In this document: in pieces, positions 45,279 to 52,826 of the stretch
How positions within the stretch are numbered: the first letter of the stretch is position 1
Layout: the number at the start of each line of letters is the position of its first letter
DNA from: an uncultured Roseibium sp.
GTDB lineage: Bacteria > Pseudomonadota > Alphaproteobacteria > Rhizobiales > Stappiaceae
Direction of reading: 5' to 3'
NCBI RefSeq assembly: GCF_963669205.1
Contig: NZ_OY769915.1
Span: 5,306,001-5,370,000 of the forward strand
Length of the DNA stretch: 64,000 nt
Program-made: the position numbers and the translations under genes
The notes under the pieces: generated by a model
Databases searched by the model: none
What the model was told of the DNA's origin: nothing
What the model saw: only the letters and a program-made list of their open reading frames with translations

Positions 45279-45432
45279 TCAGGAACGCAACAGCGTTCCG
45301 AATTCGGTCACAAGGTCGTCCCGCCGCCGGCCGGTATCGGCGTCGAAAACATGAAGGGCATCGGGCTCGAATCCCAACTGGATCGATTGCCCCGGCACCA
45401 CGGACCGGTTTGTCGGCAACCGCACCTGAAGG
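45279..45432 (-). other. out-of-frame true C-terminus of the UgpC-like ATPase (frameshift)
   Basis: Near 45431 the reading frame that carries family sequence switches. The minus-strand frame one base over reads SLQVRLPTNRSVVPGQSIQL, then GFEPDALHVFDADTG, then RRRDDLVTEFGTLLRS and a stop at 45279-45281. That is exactly the expected end of a UgpC/MalK-type TOBE domain. Restoring one G on the plus strand in GAAGGAGG (to GAAGGGAGG) would join the two parts into a 356-aa protein. It is either a real 1-nt deletion or a sequencing error. Confidence 0.8.
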
Positions 45433-46348
45433 AGGTATCGGCAACCACGCAATCGGCCAGTATGTCCGCGCCCAGATATTCAACAGCCCGGATGTCGGCC
45501 GTCATGGGACCGTCGTCGGTGAGGTGCATCGCCTCCGGACGTATGCCGAGCTGGAAGTCCGGCGCGGTCGACAGTTTCTTGAAGGCGTTCGCCGGAAAAA
45601 GGTTCATGGGCGGTGTCCCGATGAACTTTGCGGCAAAGGGGCTGGCCGGTTTCTCGTAAAGTTCACGCGGCTGTGCCGCCTGTTCCAGCTGACCCTCGTT
45701 CAGGAGCACGACCTGATCGGCCATGGTGATCGCCTCCACCTGGTCGTGCGTCACATACACCATCGTGAAGCCGAGCTGCTGCTGCAGCGACCTGATCTCC
45801 AGGCGCATCTCGTGCCGGAGCTTGGCATCGAGATTGGACAGCGGTTCGTCCATGAGGCAGATGGGTTTCTCGCCGATAATTGCGCGGCCGAGCGCAACGC
45901 GCTGCTGCTGTCCGCCCGAGAGCTGGCCCGGCTTGCGCTCAAGCAGCAGCGACAGGCCCAGGAGGTCGGCAACCCGTTTCAGGCGTTCATCGCGCTCACT
46001 CCGGCTCACCCGGCGCACCTTCAGTCCGAAGATGATGTTCTCGGCGACGCTCAGATGCGGAAACAGGGCATAGGACTGAAACACCATCGAAAGATCGCGC
46101 TTGGAGGACGGCTTCCCGGTCACGTCGCCGCCGCCGATCAGGATCCGGCCCGCGCTGACGCTTTCCAGCCCCGCGATCATGCGCAAGGTGGTGGACTTGC
46201 CGCACCCCGAAGGACCGAGCAACGCCGTGAAGGAACCGGCGGCCACCTCGATGGAGAGGTCATCGACGGCCACCGTTTCTCCCCAGGACCGAGAGACGTT
46301 TTCGAGCGAGATCGGCTTGCCGGAAATTTCAAGGGCAGTCTTCGCCAT
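45308..46348 (-). CDS. sugar ABC transporter ATP-binding protein, UgpC type, C-terminus frameshifted
   Basis: As written it encodes 346 aa. Residues 1-305 are a normal UgpC-like ATPase: Walker A GPSGCGKST, signature LSGGQQQR, Walker B ICLMDEPLSNLD, H-loop TMVYVTHDQ, then the TOBE start (GIRPEAMHLTDDGPM..VEYLGADILADCVVADT). From about residue 306 the sequence becomes RCGCRQTGPWCRGNRSSW and so on, which is unlike the family, while the proper ending is found in the neighbouring frame (45279-45432). The ATP-binding domain is intact, so partial function is possible. Its start shares a base with the deoR-type stop. It is the ATPase for the importer at 42141-45211. Confidence 0.85.
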   Translation of the reverse strand: MAKTALEISGKPISLENVSRSWGETVAVDDLSIEVAAGSFTALLGPSGCGKSTTLRMIAGLESVSAGRILIGGGDVTGKPSSKRDLSMVFQSYALFPHLSVAENIIFGLKVRRVSRSERDERLKRVADLLGLSLLLERKPGQLSGGQQQRVALGRAIIGEKPICLMDEPLSNLDAKLRHEMRLEIRSLQQQLGFTMVYVTHDQVEAITMADQVVLLNEGQLEQAAQPRELYEKPASPFAAKFIGTPPMNLFPANAFKKLSTAPDFQLGIRPEAMHLTDDGPMTADIRAVEYLGADILADCVVADTSFRCGCRQTGPWCRGNRSSWDSSPMPFMFSTPIPAGGGTTL

Positions 46349-47142
46349 CAGGCTGCGCCCTCCTGATCCGCAATGAAGACCTCCGTCTTCGAACCCTTGA
46401 GGCTCTCAAGGAAGACGCCGGGAATAGGGCGATCGCAGAATATGGCGTCGACATCTTTGAGATGACCGCCGCGCACATGCGCACTGCGTCCGAACTTGCT
46501 GTGATCCAGTACCAGGCACGACGAACGGCAGTTCTTCAAAATGGACTGACGTGCGGCAACCTCGTCTTCGTGAAAATCGAGCAGTGTTCCGTCTTCATCG
46601 ACACCGGCAACGCCGAAGACGCCGACATCCACCTTGTAATTTGAAAAGAAATCCTGTGCTGCCGAGCCCAGGATGTCACGATCGCCATGCCTGAGGCGTC
46701 CACCTGCGATCGTCACCTGAAAGGACGGATTGCTGGACGCGGTGAAGGCGACATTCAGATTGTTTGTGAAGATTGCCAGCTGCTCGTGGCCTGCCAGCGC
46801 CTGCATCACGATCTCCGGGGTCGTCCCGATGGAAAATGCCAGCGACTGATGGTTCTTTATCTGCTCCGCGACCAGTCGTGCGATCTGCTGCTTTTGCCTC
46901 AGATTGAGAATCTGCCGGGTCGAATAGTGGATGTTCGAGGCGGGAGCCGGCGGCTCGACGCCGCCATGGGTCCGGCGAAGCATGCCGAGTTCGCAAAGAC
47001 CATTCACGTCCCGGCGGATGGTTTGCGTCGTAACATCAAACCGCTCGGCGAGTTCTTCGACGGACGCAAAACCGGTCTTCTGAACGAGATCGGTGATCTC
47101 GGCCTGGCGTTTGGAAATTTCTATCTGGCTCAAGGTGCGCAT
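46348..47142 (-). CDS. DeoR/GlpR family transcriptional regulator
   Basis: 264-aa repressor. DeoR-type HTH at the N-terminus (SKRQAEITDLVQKTGFASVEELAERFDVTTQTIRRDVNGLCELGMLRRTHGGVEPP) and a DeoRC sugar-phosphate-sensing domain (IARLVAEQIKNHQSLAFSIGTTPEIVMQAL, LAIFTNNLNVAF, GGRLRHGDRDILGSAAQDFF, VDVGVFGVAGVDEDGTLLDFHEDEVAARQSIL). First gene of its operon, with a large perfect inverted repeat upstream (47241-47286) that is the likely binding site. The ligand is probably a phosphorylated sugar or glycerol-3-phosphate. Confidence 0.93.
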   Translation of the reverse strand: MRTLSQIEISKRQAEITDLVQKTGFASVEELAERFDVTTQTIRRDVNGLCELGMLRRTHGGVEPPAPASNIHYSTRQILNLRQKQQIARLVAEQIKNHQSLAFSIGTTPEIVMQALAGHEQLAIFTNNLNVAFTASSNPSFQVTIAGGRLRHGDRDILGSAAQDFFSNYKVDVGVFGVAGVDEDGTLLDFHEDEVAARQSILKNCRSSCLVLDHSKFGRSAHVRGGHLKDVDAIFCDRPIPGVFLESLKGSKTEVFIADQEGAA

Positions 47143-47557
47143 CTATGTCTGTGCCCATTGCCCAAACCAGCCGGAACCGGCCTGGTTTCATTAGACGTCA
47201 CTTGAACGGTGGCGAGGTGAACCGTTCCTGAAACATCATACATCATTTTCATATGAACATAATTCGACGTTCATATGAAAATGATGTGACAAGAACGATC
47301 AGACGTGAAAACAGCGGGATGCCGGCAGAAAATCGTGTAGGCGGACGGCGTACGCGGCGCGAACAGGCTGTCAAACACGCGCCGAAGGCCGCCCGTGCCG
47401 CCAGACTGTGTAGCCCGGCGGGCACGTCAGCGCGCCGCAGCACGCGGTCGCGCCGGAAGATCAGGTCAGAGTCAGAGGGCTTTCATCTCCGCATCGCGTC
47501 TTTCGATGAACGCGGGAGAAGCCAGCGGCCTCGCAGGAGAAAGGTCGGTGAGCCTGA
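47143..47557. other. intergenic region upstream of the deoR-type gene
   Basis: 415 bases between the deoR-type gene (which starts at its left edge) and the end of aglK (right edge), both on the minus strand. It contains the 18-bp inverted repeat operator and a -10-like TATGAT just downstream of it on the minus strand (47235-47240). The remainder (about 47300-47550) shows no convincing gene; a short frame crossing the operator has no family resemblance. Confidence 0.6.
47241..47286. promoter_or_regulatory. perfect 18-bp inverted repeat, candidate DeoR operator
   Basis: Left arm CATCATTTTCATATGAAC (47241-47258), right arm GTTCATATGAAAATGATG (47269-47286), ten-base AT-rich spacer. Each arm contains the palindrome TTCATATGAA, so the site can be read as two repressor half-sites arranged symmetrically. 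It lies about 100 bases upstream of the deoR-type ATG, next to a -10-like TATGAT, which suits autorepression of the transporter operon. Confidence 0.75.
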
Positions 47558-48649
47558 CTACCGGTACAGGAACGATCTGCCGTCGCTGTCGAACAGATGA
47601 AGCTTTTCCGGAACCGCAGTCAGACGGATGGTCGTGCCCTTGTCGATCTTGTGAATGCCGGGAAGCTTGGCGATGAGCGCTTCTTCTCCGTTCTGCGACT
47701 TGAAATAGAGCACCGTCGTTTCACCGAGCGCCTCGACAATTTCAACTTGCGCGGACACGAGATAGTCGTCGCTGTCGGTAACCGTGAGATCTTCGGGACG
47801 GACGCCGAGCTTGACGGCATTTGCGATGTCGCCGTCGCGCGACTCGATGGGAACATCCGCGTGACCGCCGTCGGACATCTTGACCGATGTCACGTTGCCG
47901 GTTGCCGTCACTTCGGCCGTGATCAGGTTCATCGCCGGAGACCCGATAAACTGCGCCACGAACGTGTTGGCGGGACGTTCATAAAGGTCCAGCGGCGCGC
48001 CGAACTGTTCGACATTGCCACCGTGCAGCACGACAATCCGGCTGGCCAGCGTCATCGCTTCCACCTGGTCGTGGGTAACGTAGATCATCGTGCTTTCCGG
48101 CATGCTCTCCTTGAGCTGCGCAATCTCGATCCTCGTTGCCACCCTGAGCGCCGCATCCAGGTTGGACAGCGGTTCGTCGAACAGGAACACCTTAGGATCG
48201 CGCACGATCGAGCGGCCGATGGCGACCCTCTGGCGCTGCCCGCCCGAAAGCGCTTTCGGCAGCCGGTCGAGATACTGCGTCAGCTGAAGCGTTTCCGCCG
48301 CGCTTTTGACGGCATTGTCTATCTCTTCCTTTGACTTGTGCGCCAGCCTCAGCGCGAAGGCCATGTTGTCGTAGACCGTCATGTGCGGATAAAGCGCGTA
48401 GGACTGGAACACCATCGCAATGCCGCGCTGGGCCGGCGGCACGTCATTGACCACCACGTCATCGATCTCGAGCGTGCCGCCCGTGATCTTCTCAAGACCG
48501 GCGATCATGCGGAGCAACGTGGATTTTCCGCAACCCGACGGGCCGACGAAAACGATCAGTTCGCCCTGCTCGATTTCAAGGTCGATGTTCCGCAGAACCT
48601 CGATTTCACCATAGGACTTGCTGACATCTTTCAAGGACAAGGAGGTCAT
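47558..48649 (-). CDS. aglK: alpha-glucoside ABC transporter ATP-binding protein
   Basis: 363-aa MalK-type ATPase: Walker A GPSGCGKST, signature LSGGQRQR, Walker B KVFLFDEPLSNLDAAL, H-loop TMIYVTHDQ, C-terminal TOBE domain (RPANTFVAQFIGSPAMNLI, LGVRPEDLTVTDSDDYLVSAQVEIVEALGETTVLYF, LHLFDSDGRSFLY). Placed last in an aglE-aglF-aglG-aglK order, it matches the AglK protein of rhizobial alpha-glucoside systems. It follows aglG after 33 bases; the alpha-glucosidase gene aglA, found between aglG and aglK in Sinorhizobium, is absent here. Confidence 0.92.
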   Translation of the reverse strand: MTSLSLKDVSKSYGEIEVLRNIDLEIEQGELIVFVGPSGCGKSTLLRMIAGLEKITGGTLEIDDVVVNDVPPAQRGIAMVFQSYALYPHMTVYDNMAFALRLAHKSKEEIDNAVKSAAETLQLTQYLDRLPKALSGGQRQRVAIGRSIVRDPKVFLFDEPLSNLDAALRVATRIEIAQLKESMPESTMIYVTHDQVEAMTLASRIVVLHGGNVEQFGAPLDLYERPANTFVAQFIGSPAMNLITAEVTATGNVTSVKMSDGGHADVPIESRDGDIANAVKLGVRPEDLTVTDSDDYLVSAQVEIVEALGETTVLYFKSQNGEEALIAKLPGIHKIDKGTTIRLTAVPEKLHLFDSDGRSFLYR

Positions 48650-48682
48650 GCCGGCTGCTCCCCAATGTGTTTCTTGTTCATG

Positions 48683-49831
48683 TTATTTGACCGATCCTGC
48701 AAGGAGACCACGAACCAGGTACCGCTGCATCGCGAAGAAGACGCCGAGCGGAACGGCAATCGAGACGAAGGCTGCGGTCGCCAGGATTTCCCAATTCCCG
48801 CCGCGCGTTCCGAGCAGTTCGACGATCTGGTTGGTCATGACGGTTGTCGAGCCCGTTGCGTCGATCAGGAACACCTTTGCGACCAGCAGATCGTTCCACG
48901 TCCACAGGAACTGGAAGATGGCGAAGGACGCGAGGGCGGGAAAACTGAGCGGAAGGATGATCCGGGTGAAGATCTGGAAATCGGTGGCGCCGTCGACCTT
49001 GGCGTTCTCGATGATATCCCGGGGAAGTCCAACCATGTAGTTTCGAAGCAGATAAACGGCCAGCGGCATGCCGAAGGCCGTGTGTGCAAGCCAGACCCCG
49101 AGATATCCCTTGCCGATCCCGATGCCGAGATGCAGCCGCAACAGCGGGATCAGCGCCAGTTGCAAGGGAACGACGAGCAGTCCGACCACGGCCGCGATCA
49201 GCAGCGCGCGGCCGGGAAATTCCATCCAGGCGAGTGCGTAGGCGGCAAAGGCCGCCACCACGATCGGTATGATCGTTGCCGGGATCGTGACCGTCAGCGT
49301 GTTGAAGAAGGCCTTCGCCATATTGTCCTGGCCCGAGCCGGAAAACAGGATCGTGCGGTAATTGTCGATCGTGAACTCGGGCGGAACCGTCGCGGTGATG
49401 AAGATACGCTGCCCGCGTCCCGACAACTGCTTGTCGTTGCCGCGCCAGACATAGCTTCCATCCGCTTGGAGCGTGACGCTTTCGCCGTCTTTCATCTCCG
49501 CGGTTTCACCGGGCTGAAACGCCGAGACGTCCCTGGACGAGATGCCCCAGGCCCGGATCTGGCGGGGATCACCCTCGAAGATATTTCCGGTCACCACGAA
49601 CATGTCGCCGTCGGCGACGCGGTTGTCGTCCGGATCGGCGGCCCTGTAGACCTCGTTCTGTTCGGATTCGAACAGCGCTGCCCACCAGCCTGAACTTGAA
49701 ATCTGGTCGGCGGTCCGGAACGACGACACGAACAGGCCGATCGTCGGAAACAGCCACAGCAGTACCAGGAAGACGACGGAGATATGGACTGCCCAAACCA
49801 GTCCGGATTTCTTGCCGGCGATCGTGGCCAT
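48683..49831 (-). CDS. aglG: alpha-glucoside ABC transporter permease AglG
   Basis: 382-aa CUT1 permease. After the first helix (VWAVHISVVFLVLLWLFPTIGLFVSSFR) there is an unusually long periplasmic insert of roughly 110 residues (about 40-150, with SSSGWWAALFESEQNEVY, AADPDDNRVADGDMFVVTGN and DGSYVWRGNDKQLSGRGQR). It then continues as a normal permease with EAA loop LPRDIIENAKVDGATDFQIFTRIILPL and ends RYLVRGLLAGSVK. The insert is a hallmark of AglG relative to MalG (about 296 aa). Its ATG shares a base with the aglF stop. Confidence 0.93.
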   Translation of the reverse strand: MATIAGKKSGLVWAVHISVVFLVLLWLFPTIGLFVSSFRTADQISSSGWWAALFESEQNEVYRAADPDDNRVADGDMFVVTGNIFEGDPRQIRAWGISSRDVSAFQPGETAEMKDGESVTLQADGSYVWRGNDKQLSGRGQRIFITATVPPEFTIDNYRTILFSGSGQDNMAKAFFNTLTVTIPATIIPIVVAAFAAYALAWMEFPGRALLIAAVVGLLVVPLQLALIPLLRLHLGIGIGKGYLGVWLAHTAFGMPLAVYLLRNYMVGLPRDIIENAKVDGATDFQIFTRIILPLSFPALASFAIFQFLWTWNDLLVAKVFLIDATGSTTVMTNQIVELLGTRGGNWEILATAAFVSIAVPLGVFFAMQRYLVRGLLAGSVK

Positions 49832-51072
49832 TATCTCATCTCCTTGCGCGCGTTGTAGACGTTCCAGACGAGGATCGGCGTCACCAGCAGCATGATGACG
49901 ATCGCGCTCGCGGACCCGACACCCCAGTCATTGGCGCGGAACAGCTTGTCGTACATGTAGTTCGCCAGGACCTGCGTCTCCCACTGACCGTTGGTCATCG
50001 CGAAGACGATATCGAAGACCTTCAGAACGGTGAGCGTGATTGTCGTCCAGACGACCACGATCGTTCCCATGATCTGCGGCACCTTGATCTTGAAGAAGAT
50101 CTGGAACGGGTTGGCTCCGTCGATAATGGCTGCCTCGACCGTTTCTTCCGGAATGCCGCGCAGCGCGGCACTCAGGATCACCATCGCGAAGCCGGTCTGG
50201 ATCCAGATCAGCACGACCATCAGGAAGAAGTTGTTCCACAGCGGGATCGTCAGCCAGGTCTGCGCTTCGCCGTAAGGCAATTCACCGATCCAGAGCCCGA
50301 TCAGGGAACTGACGGAGACCCAGATCAGCCACAGGGCACCGCCCGCGACGAGCAGCCGGAGCGGCAGCAACCAGGCGGATTTGTCTTCGCCCTTGGCGAT
50401 GATGCCGCGCGCGAATGACCAGGCGACGGAGGCGACGATGACGATGAAACCGATGAGCAGCATCGAGGGCAGCACCTGCAGCATCAGCACCGATCCGATG
50501 CCGCCGTCGAATTTCAGCCAGACGGCGTTAAGAATACCGATCTGGTTCTGATCCTCCGGCCGGGTGTCATAGATCAGTTTGAAGATGACCGACGCACCAA
50601 CGAAGGAAATCGCCATCGGCATGAAGATGAGCGACTTGGCAAGATTGCCCCACCTGATCCGGTCGGTCAGTTGGGCAACGAGCAGACCGAAAGCGGTGGA
50701 GATGGCCGGCACCACGATCAGCCAGAGCATGTTGTTGCGCACGGCTTCCCAGAACTTGGGTTCCGCCATCATCTGCTGGTAGTTGGCCAGTCCGACGAAA
50801 GCGCCACCCTGATCCCGATCCGTCAGGGACAGGCGCAGCGTTTCGAAGACGGGATAGGCAAGATAGAGCATCAGAGCGAAAAGGGCCGGAAACAGGAACA
50901 GCCACGGCCGCACCATGTTGGCCCGGTTGATGTTCCGGCCTGCATTCGGCCCGGAAGCCGGAAAGATGACCTTGTCCAGAACTACGTTCGAAAAGAAGAA
51001 GTAACCGAGGCAGGCACCGACGCCGATAACGATGGTCGCCAACCCGAGGAGTGCCGGGTTATCCGCAAACAT
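49831..51072 (-). CDS. aglF: alpha-glucoside ABC transporter permease AglF
   Basis: 413-aa CUT1 permease, longer than MalF-like UgpA proteins because of an N-terminal helix and loop (ALLGLATIVIGVGACLGYFFFSNVVLDKVIFPASG) and a central insertion. Core: MVRPWLFLFPALFALMLYLAYPVFETLRLSL, FVGLANYQQMMAEPKFWEAVRNNMLWL, and the EAA loop IPEETVEAAIIDGANPFQIFFKIKVPQI. It lies between the binding-protein gene and aglG and is coupled to aglG by a one-base overlap. Confidence 0.93.
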   Translation of the reverse strand: MFADNPALLGLATIVIGVGACLGYFFFSNVVLDKVIFPASGPNAGRNINRANMVRPWLFLFPALFALMLYLAYPVFETLRLSLTDRDQGGAFVGLANYQQMMAEPKFWEAVRNNMLWLIVVPAISTAFGLLVAQLTDRIRWGNLAKSLIFMPMAISFVGASVIFKLIYDTRPEDQNQIGILNAVWLKFDGGIGSVLMLQVLPSMLLIGFIVIVASVAWSFARGIIAKGEDKSAWLLPLRLLVAGGALWLIWVSVSSLIGLWIGELPYGEAQTWLTIPLWNNFFLMVVLIWIQTGFAMVILSAALRGIPEETVEAAIIDGANPFQIFFKIKVPQIMGTIVVVWTTITLTVLKVFDIVFAMTNGQWETQVLANYMYDKLFRANDWGVGSASAIVIMLLVTPILVWNVYNARKEMR

Positions 51073-51175
51073 GGCCGTTCCATCCCATATGTCGTTATGG
51101 AGGTTTTCCGGTCGAGCCGGACAACACTTCTTTTTCAGGGCAAGGAGCGAAGTTAACGCCGCCTCGCCGGAAACG

Positions 51176-51207
51176 GCCGGCCGCCTGTCACGTGGAAGGC
51201 GGCCGGC
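51176..51207 (-). terminator. hairpin after aglE
   Basis: Perfect 10-bp GC stem GCCGGCCGCC / GGCGGCCGGC with a 12-base loop, starting seven bases after the aglE stop (51214) and before aglF. No U-run. It takes the same place as the hairpins after the other binding-protein genes. Confidence 0.6.
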
Positions 51208-51213
51208 AGAGTG

Positions 51214-52578
51214 TTACTTCAGAGCGTCCCAGCTTTCCTGGATCTCTTTGGTCACTGCCGCGGCATCCTTGCCGCCGGTGTAGTCGACCATGCCGGTCCA
51301 GAAGGTGCCGGCACCCACTCCGCCGGGCATCAGATCGGATCCGTCGAAGCGGAAGGTCGTCGCGTTGATCAGGATCTCGCCCTGGCCGCGCAGCGTGTCG
51401 TTCAGATACGCGTCGAGATTGACACCCTTGTGCGGTGTCAGGAAGCCGGTCTGCGCCATCATGATTTCATGTGACAGCGGAAGCTGGAAGAACTTCATCA
51501 GTTCGGTCGTCGCGTCGGACGGTTTGGTGATCGCCATCAGCGTTCCGCCGCCCAGAACCGGGTTGCCGAGGTCTTTTTCCGCATAGGCAGGGAAATAGAA
51601 GAAGTCGACATCCGCGCCAAACTCGACACCGTCCGGGAAGAAGGCCGGAACGAACGAAGCCTGGCGGTGCAGGTAGCACTGCGGCGGCGAGGAGAAAAGG
51701 CCCTTCGGGCTGTCGCGGAAGTCGGTCGAGGCGACGGCATCGGCACCGCCGGCAACCTTGTCGTCATCACGGGCGAACCAGCCGAATTCCTCGATGGCGG
51801 CAACAACGCGCTCGTCATTGAACGGAATTTCGTTTGAGACCCACTGGTCATAAACGTCCGCCGGCTGGGTACGCAGCATCATGTCTTCGACCCAGTCCGT
51901 CGCCGGCCATCCGGTCGCAGCGCCCGACCCCAGGCCGATGCACCAGGGCGTTTCGCCATCGGCAACGATCTGCTCGGTCAGCGCCTTGAGGTCTTCCATG
52001 GACTCCGGCACTTCGTAACCGGCATCCTCGAAGTTCTCCGGCACGTACCAGACGAGGCTCTTGACGTTGACGTTGTAGAAGAATCCGAAAAGCTGGTCGT
52101 TGCCGTCGCCGTCCTTGTAGGTGCCGAGATTGACCCAGCTTTCACCCGCGCCGTAGTTGTCGCCGACCCAGCTTGCCATGCCCTCGGGGAGCGGCTGCAG
52201 GAGACCGCGCGATGCCATGTCCGACGCAAGGCCCGGCTGCGGGAAGACGGCGATGTTCGGCGCAGCGCCCGCTTCCGCGTCGATCACGATCTGCTGTTCG
52301 AAGGAATCGGAACCGGTGTAGATGACTTCAGCACCGGTTGCCTCGGTGAAATAGGCAAGCACATTGCGGAAGTAGCCGTCTTCCGGCTGCAGCCACGGAC
52401 CTGCAATCGTCACGGTCTGCCCCGAAAGATCAGGCGCGCTTTCCGCCCATGCATTGTAGCTGTCCCAGGTGAAGGAGCCCTCGCCCGGAGGGAATGTCAG
52501 CTCCGCAGATGCACTTCCAAGTCCCAGCGAAACACTCAGTGCCAAACCGGCCGCACAGGCCATCAAACGTGATTTCAT
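51214..52578 (-). CDS. aglE: alpha-glucoside ABC transporter substrate-binding protein AglE
   Basis: 454-aa periplasmic binding protein. Signal peptide MKSRLMACAAGLALSVSLGLGSASA, then ELTFPPGEGSFTWDSYNAW, a beginning seen in AglE proteins. Later segments: QTVTIAGPWLQPEDGYFRNVLAYFTEATGAEVIYTG, WCIGLGSGAATGWPATDWVEDMMLR, YFPAYAEKDLGNPVLGGGTLMAI. The ATG at 52578 has GGAGG six bases upstream; an earlier in-frame start would block the signal peptide. It should bind alpha-glucosides such as sucrose, maltose or trehalose. It is divergent from the LacI-type gene, with operator-like sites at 52698-52710 and 52808-52820. Confidence 0.93.
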   Translation of the reverse strand: MKSRLMACAAGLALSVSLGLGSASAELTFPPGEGSFTWDSYNAWAESAPDLSGQTVTIAGPWLQPEDGYFRNVLAYFTEATGAEVIYTGSDSFEQQIVIDAEAGAAPNIAVFPQPGLASDMASRGLLQPLPEGMASWVGDNYGAGESWVNLGTYKDGDGNDQLFGFFYNVNVKSLVWYVPENFEDAGYEVPESMEDLKALTEQIVADGETPWCIGLGSGAATGWPATDWVEDMMLRTQPADVYDQWVSNEIPFNDERVVAAIEEFGWFARDDDKVAGGADAVASTDFRDSPKGLFSSPPQCYLHRQASFVPAFFPDGVEFGADVDFFYFPAYAEKDLGNPVLGGGTLMAITKPSDATTELMKFFQLPLSHEIMMAQTGFLTPHKGVNLDAYLNDTLRGQGEILINATTFRFDGSDLMPGGVGAGTFWTGMVDYTGGKDAAAVTKEIQESWDALK

Positions 52579-52697
52579 CTCAGTCCTCCCAGATTGTCCC
52601 CTTGGCGGGACATTCCCTTTAAAGTGGCACACCTTACCAGCCGGCAGCAATAGCGAGGCTCCTCCCTCATGCTGCAAATCAACCGGAACCCGGCATC

Positions 52698-52710
52698 CAA
52701 ACCGCTTTGG
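52698..52710. promoter_or_regulatory. candidate LacI-family (AglR) operator 1
   Basis: CAAACCGCTTTGG with a central CG, extended to a perfect outer repeat ATCCAAA-CCGC-TTTGGAT (52695-52712). It lies between divergent aglE and the LacI-type gene. LacI-family sites usually have this form with CG at the dyad. Confidence 0.65.
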
Positions 52711-52807
52711 ATTTGTCCTAAACATGTCGTTCCGCTTCGGACTTGTCAAGCGAACAACTCACGAATTAATGTTGCATTTCAATAACAGCCTGAAGGGAGG
52801 GCGCTTT

Positions 52808-52820
52808 CAAAGCGTTTTGG
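52808..52820. promoter_or_regulatory. candidate LacI-family (AglR) operator 2
   Basis: CAAAGCGTTTTGG, matching operator 1 in the pattern CAAAsCGyTTTGG, exactly 110 bases further on and seven bases before the regulator ATG. It overlaps a second palindrome CGCTTT-C-AAAGCG (52802-52814). The spacing of about ten and a half helical turns and the position over the translation start suggest autoregulation, perhaps with looping. Confidence 0.55.
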
Positions 52821-52826
52821 GCATAC

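Noticed and set aside
45279..45440. Programmed ribosomal frameshift as an explanation for the split UgpC C-terminus.
   Set aside because: No slippery heptamer or downstream stem is seen at the junction, and other UgpC proteins need none. A 1-nt deletion or a sequencing error is simpler.
47249..47443. A 64-codon minus-strand frame crossing the DeoR operator.
   Set aside because: No ribosome site or family resemblance, and it runs through the operator palindrome.
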